Source: Lichenostomus cassidix
Taxonomy: Eukaryota; Chordata; Aves; Passeriformes; Meliphagidae
Direction of reading: 5' to 3'
NCBI GenBank assembly: GCA_008360975.2
Contig: CM039182.1
Location: 150,292,656-150,356,655 of the forward strand
DNA length: 64,000 nt
Shown: piece after piece, positions 48,901-59,879 of the stretch
How the letters are laid out: each line of letters starts with the position of its first letter
How positions within the stretch are numbered: position 1 is the first letter of the stretch
Position numbers and translations under genes: made by a program
The notes under the pieces: model-generated
Seen by the model: the letters and a program-made list of their open reading frames with translations, nothing else
Database searches by the model: none
Told to the model about the DNA's origin: nothing

Positions 48901-49237
48901 ATCTCCCTGGAAAGTTTCTCAAAAGCAGACCAGTGGGAACTGCCTCCTTTTTTCTGTCTTGTTCCCAGAAAAATCCAGTAGGACAGGGAAATTTCCTATC
49001 AGAAAACAAACTTTTCGCGCACCCAGACTGAGATTCCGGATAAAAACCCCCAAAACGAGCACTGTGTCCTCCAGCTGCACCATTTCAAGAGCTGAGGAAT
49101 CCTCTCCCATGATTTCTCTCCCTGGATTTGAGTCCTCCCTGCCTTTAAAACCCTCAACTACACATTATCTCAGAGCAAACCTCACCTTGAGCTGCAAACA
49201 GCACCAAAGCCAGCACCGCAAGGAAGGAGAACTTCAT
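45924..49237 (-). CDS. LY6-D: Ly6/uPAR-domain protein without GPI tail, predicted secreted (3 coding exons)
   Basis: Coding exons on the minus strand are 49237-49186, 47113-46994 and 46081-45924 (52, 120 and 158 nt), giving 109 aa. Donors are G|GTGAGG and G|GTAGGT; acceptors are CCTGCAG and GGGCCAG; both introns are phase 1. Residues 1-17 ([17 protein letters not shown]) are the signal peptide. LU cysteines are at 23, 26, 35, 41, 48, 70, 74, 90, 91 and 96, and exon 3 has the RITKKC and FLCNLS motifs shared with B and C. The protein stops 13 residues after the last LU cysteine (tail [11 protein letters not shown]). It has no hydrophobic segment and an eleventh cysteine at 101. Sequons lie at 32 (NWS) and 97 (NLS). 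It is therefore more like soluble SLURP-type Ly6 proteins than its anchored neighbours. The other two frames after the stop do not encode a convincing GPI tail. A plus-strand CR1 lies about 200 bp downstream. It may be a functional secreted form or an anchored gene that lost its tail. Confidence 0.87.
46425..46740 (+). mobile_element. CR1 LINE fragment in LY6-D intron 2
   Basis: GACCAGCAGGACCAGGGAAG, GGTGAGGTCACACCTCAAA, AAAGACATTGAGGGG and GGCTCAGCCTGGAGACAAGG blocks. Confidence 0.88.
47165..47692 (+). mobile_element. CR1 LINE 3' fragment in LY6-D intron 1
   Basis: A long continuous CR1 3' segment, from GTGTGGCCAGCAGGAC through TTGGACATCAGGAAGAATTTC and AGGTGTCCAAGGAATGACTG to TTTTCCAACCTC and GGGATTCTGTG. 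Confidence 0.92.
47795..47945 (-). mobile_element. CR1 LINE fragment in LY6-D intron 1, opposite orientation
   Basis: Reverse blocks CAGCCTGGCCTTGGACACTT, GGGATGGAACAGCCAC and CCCCACCCTCACAGGGGAG, about 100 bp from a plus-strand CR1. Confidence 0.88.
48000..49180. other. Remaining LY6-D intron 1, nothing recognised
   Basis: Unique-looking intronic sequence. The 223-codon plus frame at 48776-49447 crosses LY6-D exon 1 in antisense and is a shadow. Confidence 0.5.
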
Positions 49238-49281
49238 CTTCTCCCAGTCGTAGCCCAGGAAAAACACCCTCACCTGGGGAC

Positions 49282-49293
49282 AGGATATAAATC
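49282..49293 (-). promoter_or_regulatory. Probable TATA-like element of LY6-D
   Basis: The minus strand reads ATTTATATCCTGTCCCC about 55 bp before the ATG. It aligns with the TATAAAACCTGCCCTC element of the other three genes but has a weaker TATA. Confidence 0.55.
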
Positions 49294-49761
49294 TTCCCTG
49301 CCTTTGGACGGAGTGATGATGAAGCCCAACGATTTGGAAAGAGTGGGCAGGGATGTTGGATTAGAGGAGAGGCCAGGAATGCACGTGGGTTGTGTTCTCA
49401 CCTCGGCATTGCCTTCAGGCCAGGCTGGTGATTCCAGGGAGCAGTGAAAGCACTCTGGGAATTCACACCATTTGTTGGGATTAATCCTTTGATTCGTGTC
49501 TGGTCAGGCTGGCAGTGCTGCTGATGTCTGGGTGGGGGTTTTGTTCTGATCGTCACATCTCTGGATGGGTTGTTTGCTTTTCTCAAAGGAAAATGGGAAC
49601 GAGTGGTAAAAATTAATGGAATTGTCTGAGTGGATTATGCCAAGTGTGTTTCCAAGGTTAGACCTGGAGAACTCCCAACATCTACAGGCAGGGCGAACCC
49701 AGCTGGATATTCATGAGGACAGGAAATGCATAATTTGGTTACCTGCAAAGTTTTCAGTCGT

Positions 49762-49905
49762 AAAATCATGGAATGGTTTGGGTTGGAAGAGACCTTGAAG
49801 ATTATCTTGTTCCACCCCCTGCCATGGACAGGAACACCTTCCAGGTGCCTCCAAGCCCCATCCAACCTGGCTTTGGACACTTCCAGCAAGGGTTAAAGAC
49901 ATCTT
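49762..49905 (-). mobile_element. CR1 3' fragment
   Basis: CATGGAATGGTTTGGGTTGG, CCCCTGCCATGGACAGGAAC and TGGCTTTGGACACTTCCAGC. Confidence 0.88.
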
Positions 49906-51064
49906 TATGCCCTTTTTAAATGAACATCCAATCAAAGTCCTGCTGGATAGCAGTCAGACAAAAATGCCATCAGCCTTTGCGATTCCTCTGCACGATAACG
50001 CTTTGGGTGGAGCTGGAGCTGATAACTTCATCCCTTCTGGGGCTTCCATCTGACTGCCTGTCCCTCTTGTGCTTCCGAGGAAAGAGTTATCAGGATGTTT
50101 GGATGTCAGCAGACATCTCCATGAACCACCAAGCCACCGAGGAGCTGAGAGGGTGAAGCAGGAGGAACCCCTTGGAGGTGTCTGCTTATCGCTTCCTTCT
50201 CCATCCTGCAGGGAAAGAGAGCAGAGATCCACTGCAAACACACAGCCTGGGATTTAGGAGATGGAGAAGCAGAAGGAGAAGAGGCAGAGGGTCCAAAAAT
50301 ATGTGGAGGAAAGATGGATGAGGTGAGGGTTAAAATGATTGGGGGTCAACGTGATTTTCTTGGCAGGTGCCAAGTGAGATGAGCAAAATTCCCTGGAGCA
50401 GAGGTGGTGCTCATCCAGGATATTCAGAGCATCCAATGGGATCAATCACTGATCACAGTGAAGGCACAGCCAGAAAAAATTCAGAGACATCAAAACCCAC
50501 CAAAATAATCACCAAAAAATAATCATAAATGTGATTATTTCCAAGGAAACCAAAAGTGGGAGGAATTCTTGCAGAGAGCTTTGTTTTGCTGGATTTGCAG
50601 ATATTTTGGAGGTTTCTGACACCACCGGCTCTGCTGACGTAAAACTGGAGCAACAGGATGGGGAAGTCATCCCTGATAACCCCAGGAGCACCAGCCATTC
50701 CTCTCCCATGGATCTCCACCTGGGCGTGGAGAGGATAAACCACATCTCTTGCCCAAGAGATGAAGCTCTGCCAGGCTTGGGGAGTCCCAAGGAATGCCAC
50801 AGGAGGTGTGTCAGTGCTGCCAGGTGTCACAAGGCAGTGACCAGAGAGCAGGACCTGACCCAGGGAACAAGGATTGGCCACTGTGATTCACTGTGGCATC
50901 AGGGGTGACTCTTTGGGGGAGTCTGGCAATCAGCCTGGGAAGCCAAGGCTCAGCATCCTGCAACAGGAGGAGCACCATGGGAAGGCTTGGTTCTCTTGTT
51001 TTAACCAGTTTTGACTGTTTTTTTGAGGAAAAACGTGGAAAAATAATTGTGTTGGTCTTCAGTA
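49906..51064. other. No gene recognised
   Basis: Only short frames; no repeat or exon recognised. Confidence 0.4.
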
Positions 51065-51215
51065 TGATTTGGGTTGTGGAATTCCTATCCCTGGAAGTGT
51101 TCAAGGCCAGGCTGGATGGGGCTTGGAGCAACCTGGGATAGTGGAAGGTGTCCCTGCCCGTGGCAGCAAGTTGGAATAAGATGGTTTAACCCAAACCATC
51201 CCATGATTAGCAAGC
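51065..51215 (+). mobile_element. CR1 3' fragment
   Basis: CTATCCCTGGAAGTGTTC, GGCTTGGAGCAACCTGGG and AACCCAAACCATCCCATG. Confidence 0.87.
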
Positions 51216-53754
51216 TTTATTCCCTCCATTCCAATAACTGGTGGCACAAACACCTCCTGCCTGACACAGAACCAAATCCAGGGATCCAAACCTGCTCCTC
51301 ACTGCCAGCAGGAGGAAGATCTCCAAGGCCATGGGAAGTGGTCCACCACGGCTCCACTGGCAGGAGTGGTTTGATGGACAACTGGAATGATGGACAAAGG
51401 TGCCCAGTGGGTCAGTTCCCATTTTGGGGGGTGCCGGTGACCCACTGAGCCAGATTTTTGGGAAGTTACCATCGTCTCCTCGGATATGTGTGATGCACGT
51501 GTGAGGTGTGGCACTGCCATGGCTGGCATTTCCTCAGGACACCAGGATGGTGGTGTCACCTTGGATGGCAGTGTCACCCTGGATGGTCAACATGACTGGA
51601 GCATGGAAGGCTTGGCTGGATCAGGGCAGAGAGTTGGAAAAAAGGTAACCACAGGCTGTGTCAGGAAATTCAACTTTCCTGGGACCATTTCCAGCCAGGA
51701 GGTGGTTATCAGTCTCTTGGGAATAGTCCTGCATTTCATTTTATTCTATTTATTTTACATGTTATGCCACCACCTTTGTTTTATTCCAGCTATCCCATGG
51801 AGTAAGGCTGGTTAATCCATGCTAGAACCGTGCCAGGGAATGTGCCAACAATTAAACAAATTAATTAAACGCTGTGGATGATGTTCCAGAGCAGGGATGT
51901 TCCTAGCAACTGTTTATTTCCCTCGCTTGGGTTCATCCTTGGAGATCAGGCATGTGAATCACGTCCTTCAGGATGAGGATTTGAACCCAGATTTTACTCT
52001 TGGCCATGTAAACGTGGCTTTGTTTGCCTCCCCTCTGGAATGTTCTGAGTGTTGAGTCTTCCTGGATGGGGAACAGAGAGCAGAAGTCAAGGAACAGGGA
52101 TCTGCTCATTTTTTGGGAGACTTATTTGGGTTCTTCTCAAAATATCCACACAGGGAACAACAGATAAGGAATGCCATGATAAGGAAGGACAGAAACATCA
52201 TGGATTTGTTTTATGGGAACTTTTCTTTGGAGTTTTTCCATGGGATCAGAGTGTGACACCTGCCTCAACCCCTCTCAGGTGGCATCTCAGAAGATCCCCA
52301 GATCATTCCATCCATCCCAATCCATCCCATTTCCCACCCCATTCCCAATCCCTGCACCAGGGATTGCAGGATTAAATTGGTTCTCAGCTCCAGGGATGTT
52401 CCAGCCTGAAATAAAACCTGGTGTAGCAATTGCACAATTTTGTTCCCCATCCTTAATTTTTTGTGGAGTTTTTGAGGGAGGAAGAGGCTGGATTTGGCAC
52501 CACTTTTTGGCAGGGATGACAACACTCTGAAGGACACAAAAAGTCCAGGAGAAGAGGAATTCTGTGGGCTGAGCACCTCCTGGCTGAGTGGGAGCTCCAG
52601 CTCTTCCCTTCCTCAATTCCAATGACAACCAACAGTGATTTTTCCTTATTTTTTCCATCTTTCTCTTTCTCCACAGGGATTTCCTTGTGCTCATCCTGCA
52701 AGGCTCATTCCTTGAAGCCTCCCTGGTTTGTAACCTCCTCAAAATCAGGATACCAACATGAGCTGCCACCGTCACCCCCTGACACAGATTTGTCCTCACC
52801 TCAGACCTTCACAGGTGCTCAGATTCCAGGGAAACCAAGAAAATCTTGGATCCACAGAGATTTAAAACCTTTGCATGTCAAACCCTGAAGGATTCAGTCC
52901 CTGTGGTTTCTCCTGCCAATCTCCCACACATTCCCCATTCCTGGTGGCTCTGGAGGTGTCCAGGTGCTTCCCTTGTCTATTCCCATGGGGAGGAGACACT
53001 CAGGATGATGAACCAAGCGTGAGCAGCCTGGGATTCATCCAGGTGGTGAAATCCTGAGGATTTGCCCTTTGGCTTCCTCTCTCCCGAGCAGGACAGGGAA
53101 AAGGTGCCCCAGAGGCATCCCAAATCCCTGGTTATGGATGTTACCTGATTTTATGGTGGCTTTTTATGATTTTATGTGGGATTCCTGTGTTGCCCAAATG
53201 CCAGCTGGATCTGGGATTACATCAAGGATTACACCTGGAATTGGGGACATTCATGGGGGATCCCAGTGATGTCCAGCTCCAGAGGACATTCCGTGGGGCT
53301 GGAATCACTGCAGAGCTGTCATGGAATCTTTGCCAATAATACATGGGAATTCCATGCACAATTCCAAGGGTTATCCCAGAGCTGTCCACACTTTTTAGTT
53401 AGTTCCTCAGCATGGCTTTGACCTGACCAAGTCCCATCCCTGAAAATCTCATATCCTAAATCCCAGACCTTCTCCAGACACCACACTGGAAACAATACCA
53501 CTGGAGATATAAATCCATTCTTTTCCAAGTCTTTTTTTTTTCCATAAACCCTCTGAAATTTCCATCTGGCTGATGAGCTGGGGCTGTGCTGATCAGGATT
53601 GGATCTTCCTCCCACTCACTTCCATTTGTTTTTCTCCCTGTGTAATTCCGTGAACAACGTGTTCCCAACGGCAAGCTCTCCTATGAGTCAGCTCTCCATG
53701 AAAAGAGAATAAATAATAAACATCTTGGAATTATTTATTTTTTTTTTTAATAGT
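51216..53754. other. No gene recognised
   Basis: Frames of up to 170 codons (52287-52799 minus) lack domains. No Ly6-like exon was found here. Confidence 0.4.
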
Positions 53755-54008
53755 GGATGTAGAGGGACAGTTTAGATGGGATATTGGGACTGTTTAGATG
53801 GGATATTGGGAATAAATTTTTCCCTGTGAGGGTGGTGAGGCCCTGGAACAGGTTGTCCACATAAACTGGAATCCCTGGAAGTGTTGAAGTCCAGGCTGGA
53901 CAAGGTTTGGAGCAACCTGGGAGAGTGGAAGGTGTCCCTGCCCATGGAGGATGGAAGGAGATGAGCTTTAAGGTCTTTTCCAACCCAAACCATTCCATGA
54001 TTCTAGGG
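53755..54008 (+). mobile_element. CR1 3' fragment with a 28-bp internal duplication
   Basis: Standard CR1 3' blocks (CCCTGTGAGGGTGGTGAGG, GAGCTTTAAGGTC, CCATGATTCT). The GTTTAGATGGGATATTGGG segment near the start occurs twice in tandem. Confidence 0.9.
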
Positions 54009-54494
54009 AATCAGGATGGGAGAAAAATATTCCAAGGGCATTTCAAGTCTGTGGGTCAAGTTTTTTTGGGGAGCTGTGACAGCAAGAAGGAGGAAAACCA
54101 ACCTCCATCCCAGCTCTTGATATATGCTGGTTTACTGACTTCCTAAATACCACAGGATGGAGATTCCTGGATTTCCATGCCCTGCATTGATCCCAGACAA
54201 AAGGGGATGTGCTGGGTCCAGCCAGAAGAAACCATTCTGTGAGGAGCAGAACCCCAGTTTTGATTTTCCAGTTGGGGTCAATCCTGGAGCCTTGGGAAGG
54301 TTTTTCCCACTGTGGCCATGTGGATTTCTCTCCTGTGACTCCACAGAATATCCTGAGGTGGAAATGCTGCCCGAGGATCATACAAGTCCTGCCTACTCTA
54401 GGAAAATAAAGATTAATCCTATGCAGAGCAATGTGGGGAAAGCTGGATGGAAGCTTTTCCAGGCATGTTAATTCCTGTTTTGAAGACAATTTAT

Positions 54495-54790
54495 AGAACT
54501 ATGGAATGGTTTGGGTTGGGAAGGACCTTGAAGATAATCTCAATACAACTCCTGCCATGGACAGGAACACCTTCCACTATCCCAGGTTACTCAGATCCTC
54601 ATCCAGCTTGGCCTTGGACACCTCCAGGGATGGAGCAACCACAACTTCTCTGGACAACCTGTGCCAGAGCCTTCCCCATCCAATCACCCCAATCCTGCTC
54701 CTCTCTCCTTCACATCCCACATTTCCCTCTCCTCCAGACCTCCAAACTGGAATTTCCCTGCTCTGTGTCCTTGGATCACAAACCCTTCAT
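54495..54790 (-). mobile_element. CR1 LINE 3' fragment
   Basis: ATGGAATGGTTTGGGTTGGG, CACTATCCCAGG, CAGGGATGGAGCAACC and CAACCTGTGCCAGAGCC blocks. Confidence 0.9.
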
Positions 54791-55029
54791 CCTGCACTGA
54801 GTTACGGCTCAGTGCTGCTGTTTGTACAAATCCACAGCTGCTCCATACAAAGCGAAACAAAAGCGGAGCTAATTAGCCACAACCACTCGGTCAATTAGGA
54901 AAATTACTCTTCCCACTCAGCCAAGATTAAAAAAAAAAAAAAAGAAAGAAAAAAAAGCCCCAGGCAGGTCAGGACAAGTTCAGAAGCTTCAATCCAGAGG
55001 TTTTACAAACTGAAAGCATTAGTTGCTTT

Positions 55030-55560
55030 TCACATGGAATTGTTTGGGTTGAAAAGGACCTTAAGAAATCATCTCATTCCATCCCCCTGCCATGGCCAGG
55101 GACACTTTCCACTATCCCAGATTAATCCAAGCCCTGTCTAACCTGGATTTCAACACTTCCAGGGATGGAGCAGCCACAGCTTCTCTGGGAATTCCATTCC
55201 AGGGTCTCACCACCCTCCCAGGGAAGAATTCCTTCCCAATATCCCATCTAACCATACTCTATTTAAAGCCATTCTCCCTTGTCCTGTCCCTCCACCCCTT
55301 GTCCCAAGTCCCTCTCCAGCTCTCCTGGAGTCCCTTTAGGCACTGGAAGTGACTCCAAGGTCTCCCTGGATCCTTCCTTTCTCCAGGCTGGACATTCCCA
55401 GCTCTGCCAGCCCTTGGAGCATCTCCGTAACCTCCTCTGGATTTGCTCCAGCAGCTCCACACCCTTCTAATCCCAAATCTGGCCACAGTGCTCCAGGTGG
55501 GTCTGACCCGACTGGGACAGAGGAGGATCCACAGAAAACTCCAGATTAAAGGTGTAACAA
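55030..55560 (-). mobile_element. CR1 LINE 3' fragment, longer
   Basis: Reverse CR1 from the 3' end (GGGTTGAAAAGGACC) through CCCTTGTCCTGTCCCTCC, GGCTGGACATTCCCAGC and CACAGTGCTCCAGGTGG to TCTGACCCGACTGGGAC. Confidence 0.92.
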
Positions 55561-56780
55561 ACAACCTCGCCTTAGACTCTCACAGAGCTCTTGGACAGAA
55601 CAATTCTCTGTTCTATTTCTGGAATTTTCTCTCCTGGTTTTGTCGTTTTTCGAGTTATTTTCTTTTTCTCAGCACACAGGAAGGCCCTGTGAAGATGACC
55701 CAGCAGAGCCCCTTGGAGGAGCTCTGTCAAATGTGAGAATAGAGAGGGAAATCAAACCAATAAAAATAAATAAAAAAATAAACGTAACTTTTTATTTTTG
55801 CCACAAAAGGGAGTCAGGGGTTATGCAGCCTCAGCTCAGCCACATTTCTGCTTAAAGGGCCACACTCCAAAGCCTGGCCAACTGAGGGAAAATTGAATGA
55901 AATGATGGCTGCAGCCATCCAACACAGGGTCCCACAGACAAAGGAAAAGAAACCAAATAAAATAAAATAATAAAATAAAAATTAAAAAAAAAGATGGTGC
56001 TGAGTTCCAGGGCTTGGAAGAACAGCCAAACCTTCCACAGCCAGTTTATCTCCCCTCCCCACCTTCACATCTCGTCCCTGGCAGCAGCAAAATTTGCATT
56101 TGAGGACGAATTTTAATGAGTTTACGTTCATTCCATGCCTATTTTTGTCCAAAATCTGTACTGGATCCAAGGATACAGAGGAGTGGAGGTGGAGATTTAA
56201 CCCTTCCAGGTGTTCCCTCCAACTACAGAAAGTCAGGATTTATTTCTGCCTGGGGATGACCAAGATTGGAACAGGAACCCTAATTAATGATGAGTTAATT
56301 ATCATTACTCCATTCTCTCCACTCCATTCTCTCCCACTTTGGCAAATCCAGCGGTCAGGAGTTGAAAATCCCAACAAAAGCTTGAGAAAGAGGTGGGAGA
56401 GATTGCACGGAATGAGCTCATTGAACTCCAGGTGACCCTGGGAAGGGATTGGAGACTTCCTCGTGGTCCCACCCTGGCAGGAAAATCTGTTTCCGAGGGG
56501 AGAGGCAGCCTGAATGCCACTCACCCACCTGGAAACGCAGCATTTTTTTGGGAAGGCATCATCCGGCTGCATCAGGCAACACAGGGCAATCCCAGGGAAC
56601 TTCTGGAAGGCTGGAGAGACACCACAGCACAGGGAAGAGGGACTTTTCACACTGGGATGGGGGTGTTAAACACACCAGTTTGGAAATTTTTATATAGATT
56701 TAATCAGGCTCAGTTTGCCTTTGCGTTGGGTAAAGGAATTTTTAAAGGGTTTTGTTTGTTTTTTTTTTTTTTTAGGAGAT
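55561..56780. other. No gene recognised
   Basis: Contains a low-complexity AAATAAAATAAAAT run near 55955-55990 and no recognisable exon. Confidence 0.4.
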
Positions 56781-56799
56781 GAGCTTTCCATATCAACAC

Positions 56800-57197
56800 A
56801 GTAGGAGAAGCCCAAAAGATACCCAAAAACCAGCAAACATCAACAGCCATCCATGAACATCTCCCCCAGACCTGCCTCTGGCAGAGTTGGAATATCTAGT
56901 CCTGAAAGGACTGATAAGAAATCAAAGAAAGAGTGAGGATCTAATCAACATCCTGAAATTAGGACCCAACAGGAAACTGAATATTGGGTGTTGCTCAATT
57001 CTTGGCCAATGAACATCGAAACAGTGAACCTCGATGGGTTTTGACTGTATAAAGTTTGGGGAGAAATCCTGTAAAAACGTGGGTTTGGAATATTTTCCTT
57101 GGGACATCCTGGCCAGAAAATAAAGTAATGGCTGATTCTCGATCACTTCAAATATAGTGCTAGAGGGTTTTTGTTTTCTTCCCGACTTTCAGTGACA
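56800..57197 (+). mobile_element. Probable solo LTR (plus orientation)
   Basis: The sequence has the order of an LTR: a TGTATAAAG box at about 57044, AATAAAG about 75 bp later near 57119, then a short T-rich region ending in CAGTGACA. The 5' boundary could not be fixed. Remains of a CR1 follow immediately. Confidence 0.5.
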
Positions 57198-57199
57198 GG

Positions 57200-57880
57200 G
57201 GGAATGGATTTCCCACTGCCAGAGGGCAGGGTTGGATGTGATATAAACAAATTCACGAGCCAGAATTTTTTGGAATACAATATTGAACATTTATTAGGAG
57301 AACAAAGACTGGTTTGCCTTAGTTTCAGTCCCACACCTTATTCATTTTAATGCACACTTAAGTACTTTCTGTAACTGTTACATATTCATTAAGTCCAAAA
57401 AAAAACTATTTACACTTCAATCATCCCTCCTCCTTTGCTCTTTGCTCCTGTCCACCAGGCTGGTGACATCTTGGCCTTCTGGTTTGTTTCAGGGCTGATG
57501 GCTGAAGTCTTCTATCCCCTAATTCCCCTTTTTTCAGTGAGGTGTGACTGTAGATCACAGATGTTTTGGGATGCATGAGATCTGTTTGTTTTTATTCCTT
57601 CAGGACTTTGTGGCTAATCAGTTTCAAAGACATCTATTACCATGTATTTCTTACCACATTTCTAGCATACTACAGCTATTACATAGTCTAAAATTCACTC
57701 TTTGTTTCTACTTAATTATATTTTATCTAAGTGCTACTTTGCACAGTACTCTATCACTAATAAATGCTAAATTCATATATGCAAAAGCCAACATTCACTA
57801 TCCCCTCATTTATCACTGATGGGATTTTGGGAAGAAATTCATCCCTGGGAGGGTGGTGAGGCCCCAGCACAGGTTTCCCA
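57200..57880 (+). mobile_element. CR1 fragment split by an LTR insertion
   Basis: CACTGCCAGAGGGCAGGGTT then GGATG at 57214-57238 resumes at 57818 as GATGGGATTTTGGGAAG and GAGGGTGGTGAGGCCCC. Together these make a continuous CR1 segment like the one at 61110-61170. Confidence 0.8.
57239..57817 (-). mobile_element. Solo LTR inserted in the CR1 (minus orientation)
   Basis: About 579 bp bounded by GATG at 57235-57238 and 57818-57821, with TGATA...TATCA near the ends. Read on the minus strand, an AATAAA lies near its 3' end (about 57290), followed by a short region ending TTTATATCA. AT-rich throughout and no coding sequence. It is an old retroviral LTR. Confidence 0.78.
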
Positions 57881-58096
57881 TCCTTTCCAATACACCCCAT
57901 TCCATAATTCTGATTCCTCTCCTCCCAGGAGAAGGGATTTAGGAACCTCCCTGCAGCTGGGAGAGCCTTTATCCCAAGGCTTATCCTTGAGCCAAGCCAA
58001 TCAAATCATAATTGCAGCTTAATCCCAACTCGGATTAAGAATATTAACAAAGCCATTTATTGGGATTTCTCATGCTCCAGCTTGCACTGGCTCAGG

Positions 58097-58215
58097 ATTA
58101 AAGTCTGGAGAAGCCAATCTCAGAGTCTGGGATAACCCAGCTGAATTTTCCCTGATTATTTTGTTTTGAATAACAGAGGGCCAATAACACTGGCCAAAAA
58201 TAGGGATAAAGAGCC
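58097..58215. mobile_element. ERV-derived fragment shared with 59.68 kb
   Basis: Shares about 65 bp with 59679-59744 (CCTGATTATTTTGTTTT, GAGGGCCAATA, CACTGGCCAAAAATAGG) at close to 90% by eye. Confidence 0.6.
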
Positions 58216-58479
58216 AGAGTAGATGTTATCCACTCATTCCCAGTGGGGCACCCAGGATGTGCAGCCATCCTCATCCCACAGCTGTCAGCTCTCCTTCCCA
58301 GGGCACAAACCTCACATCCTGGAGTTTTCATCCTCCTTTGGAAGCCTTTCCTCTGCCCCTCACTAGCCAAGCCCTCCAGTTCATCCCAGGGATCTGATTT
58401 CTCCCAGCTTTGCTCTCCTTGCAGCCATTTTTCTTGGCATCAGCACTTCCAAACACGTGGTATGGGACTGAAGCACGGA

Positions 58480-58965
58480 ATTGACTCCACAACTCAGGTC
58501 GTTATGAAGTAGGTATGTGTTTATTCCAGCTGGGGTGCATGGCGGGTAACCCCTCCAAAGACATGCACACCCTTAGCAGCACTTCACTAGGTTTATATCA
58601 GGTTACAGATTACATATGCATAAAGTTAGACAAAGCCCCTATACATATTCATTACTTATCGCCACTTCGTATTATAATGAGTTCAAAGTTCATTTAAATA
58701 TGCTCGCGCCAGCGCAGTGTCTCAGATTAATTGTGGGCGAGGGTCCTGATGATTAATTATGACAGATTCCATCCTCTTCATCACGATGAACTGTTCACCC
58801 TGTTCCCTTGCGATGCTCCCTTGGTCCTTGGTCCAAGTCCAAGCCTGAGAACTGACCTGTACCAGTCCTGGGGTCCAAGGGCGGGATGCTCGGCTACACT
58901 CAGTTTTTCTCAATTATTTGGCTCTCCTCTCTCCATCCTCCCCGATACCAGGTAGGCACAAATTC
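58480..58965 (-). mobile_element. LTR of an endogenous retrovirus
   Basis: Read on the minus strand it ends CCCCAGCTGGAATAAACAC then ATACCTACTTCATAACGACC, with AATAAA at about 58519-58524, the common design of avian LTR R-U5 ends. The other end lies near 58960. No gag, pol or env sequence adjoins it. Confidence 0.65.
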
Positions 58966-58969
58966 ATCA

Positions 58970-59235
58970 AGAAAATAATAAATGGATCGCAGCTGGCATA
59001 TCTTAGTAAATCATTATCCAATCTCTGGCTCTCTAAATCAGTTTAAAAATATTATTATTACTATTATCCACCTTCTAGCTCTTTTACATCAGGAATTTCT
59101 ATTTTACCCTAAATCAGGACAATGGCTCTTGAGAAAGAGAAATCTATTTGCCCTTCAACCATCCTTGTTCCTTTGAGCTTTTGCCCCTTTCCACCAGCAC
59201 AGCCCCTGTCCGGGGCTGGAGGCTGAACTCTCAAT
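58970..59235 (-). mobile_element. LTR fragment related to the 57.2-57.8 kb element
   Basis: 59150-59235 resembles 57409-57515 (CTTCAAYCATCC, TTTGAGCTTTTGCCCC against TTTGCTCTTTGCTCC, CACCAG, GGCTGAACTCT against GGCTGAAGTCT). A truncated second copy is likely. Confidence 0.45.
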
Positions 59236-59239
59236 TCAA

Positions 59240-59680
59240 ATTCAAATTGTAGCTAACAGCTCTGAGAGGAGGGAATGGAGCTAACAGCTCTGGCCTGATG
59301 GCTTAGCTGATAAGATGTACAAGGATGAAAAAACCAGCACAGAAACTGCTGAATCAGCCCATGAAGGACTTTCACCCTGCAGGGGGCTTTGGGGGTCTCC
59401 AAAAACCACCAGGATGTACAGAGACTGCGTGGTGCACATGCTAATGGTATTAATGACTCCTGAGAAATGATTGGTATAACCACTCCCATCCTGGGGAACG
59501 TAATGAATATTCATGATTTTACCTATAACTCTGTGTCTTTGGGGTACTGAGGGGTGTGTGTTTGGTGGAAACAATTCCCACACACCCAGTGCACCGAAAA
59601 AAGCAAATACCCACTGCTCTGACTTGGGCTCTGAAGTGTCTCTGGGCTCGATTGGGGCGAATCAGGTAACTCAGGTGAGT
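59240..59680 (+). mobile_element. Probable LTR (plus orientation)
   Basis: The 3' part reads CACCCAGTGCACCGAAAAAA, GCAAATACCCACTGC and GAAGTGTCTCTGGGCTCG, the style of avian LTR R-U5 ends; a TATAACTCTG element lies upstream at about 59524. The 5' limit is unclear. Confidence 0.5.
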
Positions 59681-59845
59681 TTTTCCTGATTATTTTGTTT
59701 TAAATAACGGAGGGCCAATAGCACTGGCCAAAAATAGGTGTAAAAAACAAGTTCCACTCTCCTGTTAGGATTAAAAAGGTTAAATAAAAGACCACAGGGG
59801 ACAGATAAAAGCAAAAGGTCAGCGCTGGGTGCTTTGGCACTCTCC
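59672..59845. mobile_element. ERV-derived fragment, joins blocks seen at 58.1 and 3.8 kb
   Basis: The first 65 bp match 58142-58208 and the next 96 bp match 3808-3903, so this copy holds both parts of one repeat in order. Confidence 0.6.
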
Positions 59846-59879
59846 AGTTTGGGCTGATTTTCCATCTGAGTGTGATGGG

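Noticed and set aside
48776..49447. 223-codon plus-strand frame
   Set aside because: Antisense to LY6-D exon 1 and promoter; no recognisable domain.
54926..54956. A-rich tract as a retrocopy poly(A) tail
   Set aside because: No coding remnant precedes it; simple low-complexity sequence is enough to explain it.
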